DNA from: Microbotryum silenes-acaulis
Lineage: Eukaryota; Basidiomycota; Microbotryomycetes; Microbotryales; Microbotryaceae
Length of the DNA: 44,026 nucleotides
Direction of reading: 5' to 3'
NCBI GenBank assembly: GCA_003665825.1
Contig: QPFY01000037.1
Coordinates: forward strand, 1 to 44,026
In this document: positions 18,603 to 28,887 of the stretch, in pieces
How positions within the stretch are numbered: position 1 is the first letter of the stretch
Layout: each line of letters opens with the position of its first letter
Notes under the pieces: model-generated
Databases searched by the model: none
The model's input: the letters and a program-made list of their open reading frames with translations, nothing else
What the model was told of the DNA's origin: nothing
Made by a program: the position numbers and the translations under genes

Positions 18603-21600
18603 TCACCGCCCCCTGCCGCCGCCGCCGCCGCCACCCCGCCCGTCACTGCCACGCAGGCAAACACCGCCACCGCATCAAAAGTCGTGTTCCCCAAGCACGC
18701 TCGTCTTGACGGGCCTAAGTCGTTTACGAACTGGTTACGTCAACTCCGTCTCGCGCTTCCAAATCAAGTCCGTGGTTACGTTCTTGACGGTGTCATCCCC
18801 CCGACATGGACGGCTGACCAGCTTGCCGCCCGTGACGACGCCGCGCGGGAAATCATCGTTGGCTCGATCGACTCCGCCGACGTCTCAGCCACCCTCGACA
18901 CCATCCCCAGCGACGACCTGTCGGCACCACGCATCTTCGCCGCACTCAAGGCTCGTTTCGCACCGGACGACGCCACTCGCACCCTCGAGTTGTTCGCCCG
19001 CCTTTGGGATTTCAGGAAGATGCCTGCCTCCGTCGAGGCGTACGACACCTGGCTCCGCGAATACATGTCGATCGCGCAGGAAATCCGCGACGCCAAAACC
19101 TCGCTCAACGACGTGCTCGCCACTCACGTGCTCGCCATGGTCCCACCTTGCCTCGACAGCTTCCGCCTCACATTCACGGACGAGCAGCGCAACCAACGCG
19201 ACCTCCCGGAACTCACGACGCTGACGGATCGCATTCGCATCCAGCTTCGCTCGGCGGGACTCTCGTCATCACACTCGGCCATGCTCGCCACCGCCTCCCC
19301 TTGTCCCGCCTGCCGCGCCCCCGGCCACCGCCTGCGCGACTGCACCTCACGGGCGAAACACCCGCCCGCCGGCCCCTGCCGCCGCTGCCACAAGAAAGGG
19401 CACTGGGCCCTCGACTGCAAGCACCGGGGCGAACAAAAACACACCGGCGACGACAACCAGGACGACATGTCTCTCCCCGCCGCTCAACAGCCTAACGTCG
19501 GCTATTTCGCCTCCTGCCTGTTCGCTCGCCGGCAACTCCCGACTGATGCCTTTGTAGTCGACTCGGGCGCCACGGCACACATGGTCGCCGATCGTTCTCT
19601 ATTCACGGCTTATCGCCAGACGGCGCACACCAAGATCGGCGGCATTGCCGGCGGTATCACGGCCATCGGCATGGGGGACGTAGCGTTCGTTGCCAAGACC
19701 GGACATCCGATCACGCTGCGTGGCGTTCTGCACACGCCGGGCCTCCACGTCAACCTCCTCTCCGTCTCTCGCCTCTGCGACACCGACCGCGTTCGACTCG
19801 CCTTCACCAGCGACGGCATCGACATCGCCAAGGACGGCCAGGCCATTGCTCACGGTACCAGGGTTAACGACGGTCTCTACCTTTTGGACGCGGACCACAC
19901 CAAGTGTCAGCAGCTTGCCTTTCTCTCGCGTTCTGAGTCGACCGTGCCCCTGCTTACCCTTCACCGCTGCCTCGGCCATCTTGCCCCATCCTCTATACAG
20001 AAGATGATCGCCGCAGGTTTGCTGGACGGGTTTGGGGCCGGGTACAGTGACAAAGACGTAGAGGAGTTTGTTTGCAATGCTTGCCTTGGTTCCAAAGGCC
20101 ACCGTCTTCCTTTTCCCGACTCTGAGTCGCATTCCCCCGAAAGACTCGGCCTCGTGCACAGCGATGTCCTTTCGTTCCCCACTCCGTCCTTGACCGGGAA
20201 GCGCTACCTTGTCACATTTCTTGACGACCACTCTCGCAAACTCTGGGCATACGCGATCGATCACAAAAGCGACGTCTTCCCGACCTTCCAGACTTGGCTC
20301 GCCGAAGTGGAGTTAGAGACGAACGAGCGTTTAAAAACCCTTCGCACCGACAACGGCGGGGAGTACCAATCGAACGCATTCACGGAGTTCTGCAAGTCCA
20401 GGGGTATTCGTCGTCAATATTCTATCCCCTACACACCTCAGCAAAACGGTCGTGCCGAACGTGTCAATCTCTCCATCGTCGAGGGCGTCCTTGCCCTCCT
20501 TGCTGACTCCCATCTGCCGGCCACCTTTTGGGATGAAGCGGCTGCATACTTCGTTTATTGCAAAAACAGGTGCTCACACTCAGCTTTGGCCAAACAGACT
20601 CCAGAATCCGTTTGGAACGGCCAACGCACCACCGCCACCGCCCTCCACCCGTTCGGCTGCGCGGCCTGGCTCACGGTCGCGCCGAACCTTCGCAGCAAGC
20701 TCGACCCCAAGGCCGCGCGCGTGATCTTCACCGGTTACGACCTCGCCTCCAAGGCTTTCCGTTTCTTCGACCATTCTACCAACAAGGTTGTGATTGGCCG
20801 AAATGCCACCTTCCTCGACGACGACTTCCCCGGTCTACCAATCAACACGCCCGTCGATGCGGACGACACCGAACGCCAGTTCGTCATTCCCGCCGACACG
20901 CCCGCCCCAGCCGTCAAGACGAGGACCCCACTAGTAAGGTCGGCGCACATGGACGTCTCATCCTCTCTTGATGATTCTGCCATGAGCGCCGTTGACGTGG
21001 CCCCAGGGTACACTGGCGGATCCTTACTTAATTCTACAGATACCAGCCCCTCGCCGTCCCCGTCGCTTGCCCCGCTTTCGTCGCCCGCCACATCCTCGGC
21101 CGGGGGACCGTCCCTCGATGACTCGGACGACCCGCTTGACCTCCTCAACTCCAACACCGCGGTTCGCCTCAACCTGATGGACGTACATCAATCCGACGAC
21201 GACACCCTGGTGACGCCCGCACCCGCCATGGCCCCCGCTGAACAGCCCTCCGATGACGACTCCCCTGATGAGATCGATTTCCTCTCTCGCCACCACCGCG
21301 CCTTCATCGCCGCAGAAGACGACAACCCCGCCCTCGAAGCCATCGAGCCCATCAAATCGATCACTAGCGACCCTCAGACCTGGCGTGAAGCAATGTCCAG
21401 CGACGAGCACGACATCTGGGCTCAGGCTGCCGCCGCCGAGTTCACCGCCATGCGCGACGACTTCAAGGTGTTCACCATCGAGCCTCGATCCTCCGTACCG
21501 CCGGGCGCCACTATCGTCACCTCCAAATTCGTCTGGAAGACCAAGCGCGATGCACGCGGTGACGTCACAGGGCGGAAGGCACGCCTTGTAGCGCAAGGTA

Positions 21601-23006
21601 ACCGCCAACGCGACGGCATCGATTTCTCGGAGACTTTCGCACCCGTTGCCCGTTTCTCCTCCATTCGCTGCCTCCTTGCCCTCGCCGCTGCCAACGGTTA
21701 CCACGTTCATCAGGCCGACATCGACAAGGCTTACCTCCACGGCGAGCTCGATCACGATATCTGGATGACAACGCCACGAGGTTTCGACTTCCCGAGCGAT
21801 AAGGTTCTCCGCCTGCGGCGCTCAATCTACGGTCTCAAGCAGGCCGGTCGCATCTGGAATCGCCACATTGACACATCACTCAGGAGTCTCGGGTACAAGG
21901 CAACGGGCACTGATCACTGCATTTACTCTCACATTGATGATCAGCAACGGCCCCATTATATCGCCTTGTATGTCGACGATCTCCTCATTGTCAGCCCCGC
22001 CCTCGATGAGATCGAACGCGTCATCTCCGGCCTTGAACAGCGATACGGCGTCAAAAGGCTCGGCCCCGCGGAATACATCCTCGGCATCCAAATCCGCCGC
22101 CTGGACGACGGCTCCATTGCCCTATCCCAGGAACGCTACATCATGGACGTGCTCGCCCGGTTTCACTTCGACACCACGACACGCGGCGCTACAGTGCCAA
22201 TGACGCCCGGCCTCTCGCTCACAGCAGTTCCGGGTCAGGGAACGGAGCGCATTCGATCGTGGTACCTCCAAGCCATCGGCTCCCTCCTGTACATTTCCCT
22301 TGGCACTCGACCCGACATTGCCTTCGCCGTCTCGTACTTGTCCCGGTTCGCCAACAACCCTGGCCGTCGTCATTGGATTGCCGTCAAACACGTCCTTCGC
22401 TACCTTCGTGCCACGTACCGCGATGAGCTACTCTACGCCCGCGGTCCAGCCAAAGTTACGGGTGTGGTCGGTTATTCCGATGCGAACTGGGGTGCCTGCG
22501 TCGACACGTCCATCTCCACAATGGGCTTCGTTTTTTACTTGGCTGGCTCTGCCGTCTCTTGGTCATCGAAACGTCAGACTCGGGTGGCGGATTCCACCAC
22601 TGATGCCGAATACCTCGCCTTGTCGCACGCTGGTAAGGAAGCGATTTACCTTACGCAACTCCTCTCCGAGCTCCACGTTCGCCCGATCGATGCAGCTCAC
22701 ATCTTCACCGACAACGAGGCCGCGGCCGCCGTCGCTCACGACCCCGTTCGCACCTCCGGCACTCGACACATACGCCTCCGCGAGCATTTTGTCCGCGACA
22801 TGGTCAACCGAGGCGATATCTCCCTCTCACACGTTGGCACAGCGGACATGGTTGCGGACCTATTCACCAAAGCGCTGGGTCCCAAGATTTTTGGTATACA
22901 TTGCTATGCTCTAGGCCTCCGGACGCGGCACCCACGGCTCAAGTCTACCTCGCGTTCGCGTGGGGGGGGTGTGAGGAATCCACTCTCCGCTCGGGTCAGG
23001 ACTTAG
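18603..23006 (+). pseudogene. Copia-A1 gag-pol of A#2 after the LTR-D array
   Basis: Continues gag-pol in phase from the target duplication with no internal stop: Gag, two CCHC knuckles, protease (DSGA), integrase, RT (YVDD) and RNase H, as in the intact A2 copy. It lacks its start because of LTR-D. Its polypurine tract has eight G (22962-22969) instead of nine, so the frame enters the LTR in another phase and ends early at 23006, without the 13-residue repeats of the other copies. The intron-like island is at 20934-21039. Confidence 0.9.
20934..21039 (+). promoter_or_regulatory. Intron-like conserved island (A#2)
   Basis: Same 106-bp GTAAGG...CTACAG segment as in A#1, no difference seen. 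Confidence 0.45.
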
Positions 23007-23285
23007 GCGCGCGGAGCGAGCCGGGCACATCGGCCCAGGACTTGGGCGCGCGGAGCGAGCCTGGGACTTAGGCGCGCGCAGCGAGCCTGGCACATTGGCT
23101 CAGCCCCGAGGCTCCCTGGCTGAGGACTTGGGGCGCGCGGCTCCCTTACTGTTAGCTTCCTATTCATCACTCTTGGCTATAACTACATCGCTGACGTAGT
23201 AGAGTTGATCGAATAGGTATGTTGAAATGATATTCATCACTCTTGGCTATAACTACATCGCTGACGTAGTAGAGTTGATCGAATA
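22970..23285 (+). repeat. 3' LTR of A#2
   Basis: A 316-bp LTR with two full 39-bp units, so 39 bp shorter than the 3' LTR of A#1 although both are followed by the same Copia-C sequence. It differs from its own 5' LTR at CTCGG(G/C)TCAGG. Confidence 0.95.
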
Positions 23286-24119
23286 CTTTTGTCCTCGGGA
23301 AGTTGCGCCGGTGGAAGCCTTGCGGGCACGAAAAGCGGCGGCCCAGGCGGTGTCGGGGCAATCCTTGAGCCAGTGCATCTTGCGACATGTTGGGTTGGGA
23401 CAGGGTCCGTGAGGCGCGCGTTGTTGGGTGGTGGCGACGGCGACAGCAGGTGATTCGACCGGGCGAGCCTTGATCTCTCGATAGATACGGTCGAGGATAT
23501 CGGCTGCGGGGGGTAAGGTACCGGACGTGCCTTGAGAATTTACAAAGGTTGTGCGCCATGCGGAGAGAGATGACGGCATCCGGGCAAGTAAGTGCGACGC
23601 GAGGAGGGAATCCGTGGTGACGTCGGAGTCGGCCAGAAGGCGAGAATCGTTCTCAAAACGGTCGCGAAACTGGAGGAAGGCGTCGGGGGTGTCGGGCATG
23701 GGCTCGGGACTGAAGAGTCGAGCAACAACTGGGAGGAGGTCGACAGCCGAGACGGCGCCATATCGCATGCGGAGAGCCATCCAAATCTTGTGACCACTGT
23801 GGGCGTCGCTGAAGTAACGAGAGAGGCCAGGGAGAACCGTCCGGGGGTCGACAGCAGCGCAGATGGATGCGCGAGCGTAGTGGTCCCATAGTGGTACATA
23901 GGACGGGGGCCAAGACGGATGGGGTACGCCGGACTTGAGGTATTCGAGGACGTCGGATGGCAGGCGGGAGCACAGCGTAAGACCCCAGTCCGGGTAGCCG
24001 TTGGCGTCGCGGAGGAGATCGGAGGCAGCGAAGGCTGCAACCTGCGTGGGCGGACGAGGTGGGGGAACCGCGAGCGTTGTGGCGGGGCCGACGGACTTAG
24101 AAGCGTCGGGCGCAGACAT
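23286..24119 (-). CDS. Copia-C Gag fragment, copy 2
   Basis: The same 278 residues as copy 1, from the ATG at 24119 to the Copia-A LTR, including the zinc knuckle of spacing CX4CX3HX4C. No difference in protein sequence was seen. Confidence 0.85.
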
Positions 24120-24233
24120 GCTGAGTCGTGCGAAGCGCCGGGCGAGGCTGAGCCGTGCGAAGCGCGAAAAAATTCAACAGGCAAAGGCGGGCACGAAGGT
24201 GGCCGCGCTGGTAGGTCGTATGGGCTTATAACC

Positions 24234-24646
24234 TGTGAAGATGCGACGACTGCTCAAGCGGTGGTTAGGCTCTGATCGACGGACCAAGGAGACCAGACCA
24301 AGAAGTTGCTTCTTACACACCTGCTCAAGTACTACAGTAAGCTATCATGACTAGTAAGAGGAGAAAAGTGAAGTGTAGTGCTCACCTGCTCAAGCGGTGG
24401 TTAGGCTCTGATCGACGGACCAAGGAGACCAGACCAAGAAGTTGCTTGAGCAGGAGAGTGAGAAGTGCGGAGCCAGTTGGCTGAGGTAAGCTCGGGGCTG
24501 GCTCCGTGGCCTGTGTCAGGCGCACGGACCCAGCCCAGTGAGGAAGAGAGCTAGGTGGGAAAAGGCAGGCCAAAAACCAAGAGAAGACAAGGAAAGGAAG
24601 TGAGGGATGATATGAGAAGGAAATAGAAGAGGTTGTCAATCTCACA
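24234..24646 (-). repeat. 5' LTR of Copia-C copy 2
   Basis: A 413-bp LTR; matches copy 1 except for loss (or lack of gain) of one 71-bp tandem unit. GAGAT at 24647-24651 is the matching target site in Copia-B. Confidence 0.9.
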
Positions 24647-27600
24647 GAGATGACACGTTCGATTTCGGCCAGGTCCGGGCTGATCATCAGAAGGTCGTCG
24701 ACGTACAGCGCAATATAGTGTGGGCGTTGCTGATCGTCGAGCCGAGAGTACACGCAGTGATCGGTGCCCGTCGCCGTGTAACCGAGGTTGCGAAGCGAAG
24801 CATCGATGTGTCGATTCCAGATGCGGCCAGCCTGTTTGAGCCCGTAGATGGAACGTCGCAGGCGAAGCACTTTGTCGCCAGGAAGATCGAAGCCTCGCGG
24901 TGCCGTCATCCAGATGTCGTGGTCGAGGTCGCCGTGAAGGTAGGCTTTGTCGATGTCCGCTTGGTGCACATGCAGGCCGTTGGCGGCCGCCAGCGCGAGG
25001 AGTGAGCGTATCGAGGAGAAGCGTGCGACCGGTGCGAAGGTTTCGGTAAAGTCGATGCCGTCGCGTTGGCGGTTGCCTTGCGCCACGAGCCGTGCCTTGT
25101 GGCCGGTGATCTCGCCGAGTGCGTTCCGTTTTGTTTTCCAGACGAACTTGGACGTAACGATGGTCGCACCCGCGGGTACCGTAGAGCGTTCGTCGATGGT
25201 GAAGACCTTGAAGTCATCGCGCATGGAATTGAACTCGTCGGTGGCGGCTTTGGCCCATACCTCACGTTTGTCGCTCGACATCGCCTCGCGCCAGGTCTGT
25301 GGGTCGCTCGTGATGGACTTGACTGGCTGGATGGCCTCAGCGTCAGAGGTGTCGTCGTCGGTCGCGATGAAAGCGCGGTGGTGTCGGGTGAGGAAATCGA
25401 TTTCGTCCGGCGAGTTGTCGCGAGAGTGGCGCCCAAGGAGGTCGAGTTCGTCGGGCGACTCCTCAGCCGATGTGGGCTCGCGGTACGTGCTGAAGTCCGG
25501 GCGGTGCAAGTCCAGTGGGTCGAGGCGAGCCTGGGGCCGTGAGCCGATGAGGTCGAGAGGATCGGCCGAGAATGACGATGACGCCGCCAGCGACGGTGAG
25601 AGCGCAGGCGATGGTGACGAGGGCGGCGCAGGAGACGGTGACGAGGACGATTCGGCATCTGTGGAGTTAAGTAAGGTTCCGCCAGTGTACCCTGGGGCCA
25701 CGTCAACGGCGCTCATGGCAGAATCATCAAGGGGGGATGAGACGTCCATGTGCGCCGACCTTACTAGTGGGGTCCATGTCTTGACAGTGTCTTGAAGGTC
25801 GACGATGGGAGCGCTGGCGAAGTGCGTGTCGACTTCGTGCTCGGTGGAGTCGCCAGGTAGCCCGGGGAATTCAGTGTCGAGGAACGTGGCATTTCTGCCC
25901 AGAACGATCTTCTTTGTCGTAGTGTCGTAGAAACGGAAGGCTTTAGAAGCCAGGTCGTAGCCGGTGAAGAGAGCGCGAACCGCTTTCGGGTCGAGTTTCG
26001 AGCGAAGTTCGGGCGCGACCGTGAGCCAAGCTGTGCAGCCGAACGGGTGAAGCGCCGAGGCGTTGGCGCGGTCGCCCTGCCAGACGGAGTTCGGTGTTGC
26101 CTTGTCCAGGGCCGAATGTTGACACAGGTTCTTGCAGTATACGAAATAGGCTGCGGCCTCCTCCCAGAATGTCTTGGGTAAATGTGCGTCCGCAAGAAGT
26201 GCGAGAACGCCTTCGACGATGGAACGATTGACCCGCTCCGCACGACCGTTCTGTTGAGGCGTGCGTGGGATAGAGTATTGTCGCCGTGTGCCGCGTGCCT
26301 TGCAGAACTCCGTGAACGCTCTCGAACAATATTCGCCACCGTTGTCGGTTCGGAGGACCTTCAGCGTCGCACCTGTCTCGAGCTCGACCTCGGCAAGCCA
26401 AGTCTTGAACACGCCAAAGACTTCGCTTTTGTGTCCGATCGCGTAGGCCCAGAGTTTGCGGGAGTAATCGTCGAGGAACGTGACAAGATACCGTTTGCCA
26501 GTCAAGGACCGCTCGGGGAGGGAAAGAACATCGCTGTGGACAAGGCCGAGTCTCTCGGAGGAGTGCGAATCCGAATCGGGAAAAGGAAGACGATGGCCCT
26601 TTGCGCTGAGGCAAGCATTGCAGACAAACTTCTCTACCTCTTCGTCACTATATCCGGCCCCGAGACCCTCCAGCAAACCAGCGGCAACCATCTTCTGTAT
26701 GGAGGACGGTGCGAGATGGCCGAGGCAGCGGTGGAGAGTCAGCAGGGGCACGGAAGACCGTGAGCGAGAAAGGAGAGCAAGATGCTGACATTTGGAATGA
26801 TCAGCGTCCAGCAAGTAGAGCCCTTCGTCGAGCCTCGCGCCTTCAGCGATGTTGTTGCCGTCTTTGTCAATGTGTATGCCGTGTTTTGTGAAAGCGACGC
26901 GGACGTTGTCGCTGTCGCAGAGACGTGAGACCGAGAGAAGGTTGACAGGCAGGCCCGGAGTGTGCAGCACGTCGGTAAGCGTGATCGGATGACCCGAGGC
27001 GGCAACGAAGGCGATATTTCCCGTCCCGATGGCGTTGATACCCCCTGCAATACCACCAATCTTCGTAGGAGCGATGTGACGATAGGTCGTGAACAGCGAC
27101 TTGTCTGAGACCATGTGCGAGGTGGCGCCCGAATCAACGACGAAGGAGTTGTTGCGAAGCTGGCGGCGACGAGCGAGAAGACCGGTGGCGAGACATCCGA
27201 CATGGTGTTGCGAGTCGACGGTCGAGTCGGCGGTGTCGGGCGTTTTCCCGTCCCCGAGAGCCTTCTTGCAGTCGAGAGACCAGTGGTCCTTCTTCTTGCA
27301 GAAGCGACAGGGCCCTGGCGGCGGGTGTTGCGCCCTCGTAGGGCACTCCGCGACACGGTGCGAAGGGCTGCGACAGGCGAGACACTTGGGACGGGTAGGA
27401 CGTGACGCCGACGAGGCGAGAAGGGCCGATTGATTGCCGGGGAGGTTGGTGGACCGGAGTTGGACTCGCATGCGGTCGGCGAGCGAATCGATGCCGGGAA
27501 GAGATCGTTGTGTGCGCTGTTCATCGGTGAATGACGCCTTGAAACTCTCGAGGGACGGGTGCGCGATCGAAAGGAGGAGTGTGGCGAGAACATCATTGAT

Positions 27601-28167
27601 AGTCGTCTTGGTGTCAATGATCTCTTGCACAACGGCTTTGAATTCCATCATCCACCCGTCGAATTCGGTGACTGTGCCGGGCATGGGGCGGAAACCCCAG
27701 AGTCGCGAGAATAGCTCGAGTGTACGGGTGGCGTCGTCAGGGGCGTACCGCGATTTCAGCGTCGAGTAAATCTTGGGCGCTGTGAGGTCGGCGGTAGGGA
27801 TCTTGTCGAGGACTGCCGAGACTTCGGCCGAATCGATCGAGTTCGCAAGGATCTCGCGAGCCACAACGTCGCGGGCGGAGCGTTGCGAAGGTGTCCAGTC
27901 GTCGGGTATGACGCCGTCGAGGACATACGAGCGGATGTCGTCCGCTAGGCACAGGCGAAGCTGGCGTGTCCAGTTCGCGAATGTCTTGGGCCCGTCCAAG
28001 CGTGCGTGCTTGGGGAAGGCGGTGCGAGTGGTGCCAGTCGACGTGGCGGGTGTGGCGGTGCCAGGGGCTGCGGCGGCGAGACCCGACAGCAGCGCGACAA
28101 GGGAGGCAAGCTGGTCGGCGGGAAGTGTCGGGTTGGCTCCCGTCGCGAGGGGTGGTGTCGTGGCCAT
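24647..28167 (-). CDS. Copia-B Gag-Pol fragment, copy 2
   Basis: Same truncated Gag-Pol as copy 1: start ATG at 28167, about 1174 residues through YVDD, then cut by the Copia-C LTR. No protein difference was seen. The intron-like island is at 25659-25764. Primer site is at 28179-28196. Confidence 0.92.
25659..25764 (-). promoter_or_regulatory. Intron-like conserved island (Copia-B copy 2)
   Basis: Same 106-bp segment as 9907-10012. Confidence 0.45.
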
Positions 28168-28196
28168 GCCAGCTGGTGGCTCGTGGGCTAATAACC

Positions 28197-28558
28197 TATG
28201 AGATGATCACCACTACTGTCAGGAGAGGTTGAGAGTCGAACAGAAGTGATGTATTTCAGCGTACCTATGAGATGATCACCACTACTGTCAGGAGAGGTTG
28301 AGAGTCGAACAGAAGTGATGTATTTCAGCGTACCTATGAGATGATCACCACTACTGTCAGGAGAGGTTGAGAGTCGAACAGAAGTGATGAGAAGGAAACT
28401 AAGAAACAGAAAGGGGGCCTGCGCTGGGATAGGCCCAGACGCGGGTGAAATCGCTGGCGCGCTAAGACAGTCGCGCGTGTCCAAGTCCCCTCCGCAGGGG
28501 GCGGGCTAGCGGGCGCGCGCAACGACCGAGGCGCCCCTGTCGAGCTGAGAGTGGACTC
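28197..28558 (-). repeat. 5' LTR of Copia-B copy 2, interrupted
   Basis: Holds the three 69-bp hairpin units; broken at GACTC (28554-28558) by the nested Copia-A2. Confidence 0.93.
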
Positions 28559-28887
28559 TATTCGATCAACTCTACTACGTCAGCGATGTAGTTATAGCCA
28601 AGAGTGATCAATATCATTTCAACATACCTATTCGATCAACTCTACTACGTCAGCGATGTAGTTATAGCCAAGAGTGATGAATAGGAATCTAACAGTAAGG
28701 GAGCCGCGCGCCCCAAGTCCTCAGCCAGCGAGCCTCGGGGCTGAGCCAATGTGCCAGGCTCGCTGCGCGCGCCTAAGTCCTGGGCCGATGCGCCCGGCTC
28801 GCTCCGCGCGCCTAAGTCCTGGGCCGATGCGCCCGGCTCGCTCCGCGCGCCTAAGTCCTGACCCGAGCGGAGAGTGGATTCCTCACA
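28559..28887 (-). repeat. 3' LTR of complete Copia-A2
   Basis: A 329-bp LTR, identical in length and as read in sequence to the 5' LTR at 33458-33786. Its first 243 bases (element orientation) are translated as the end of Pol. Confidence 0.96.

Larger units (their letters stand above)
13929..23285 (+). mobile_element. Copia-A1 retrotransposon, copy A#2, split by LTR-D array
   Basis: A full-length plus-strand Copia-A1 with 5' LTR 13929-14244, gag start at 14337, LTR-D array 14453-18602, remainder of gag-pol 18603-23006 and 3' LTR 22970-23285. Its left flank is Gypsy-G and its right flank Copia-C, so the two sides do not belong to one target. The left flank equals that of A#3 and the right flank equals that of A#1, which makes A#2 a likely recombinant of the two. 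Both sides nevertheless show CTTTT next to the LTR. Confidence 0.9.
23286..24646 (-). mobile_element. Copia-C fragment, copy 2
   Basis: Duplicate of 7463-8894: gag (23286-24119), primer site (24213-24233) and 5' LTR (24234-24646, 413 bp, one 71-bp unit fewer). Both junctions, with Copia-A on the left and Copia-B on the right, are at the same base as in copy 1. That shows joint duplication rather than two independent insertions. Confidence 0.9.
24647..28558 (-). mobile_element. Copia-B fragment, copy 2
   Basis: Duplicate of 8895-12806 at an offset of 15752 bp. Its LTR (28197-28558) is interrupted six bases before the outer end by the complete Copia-A2 element. The last bases of the LTR, with a repeated GACTC, resume at 33787-33797. 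Confidence 0.93.
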
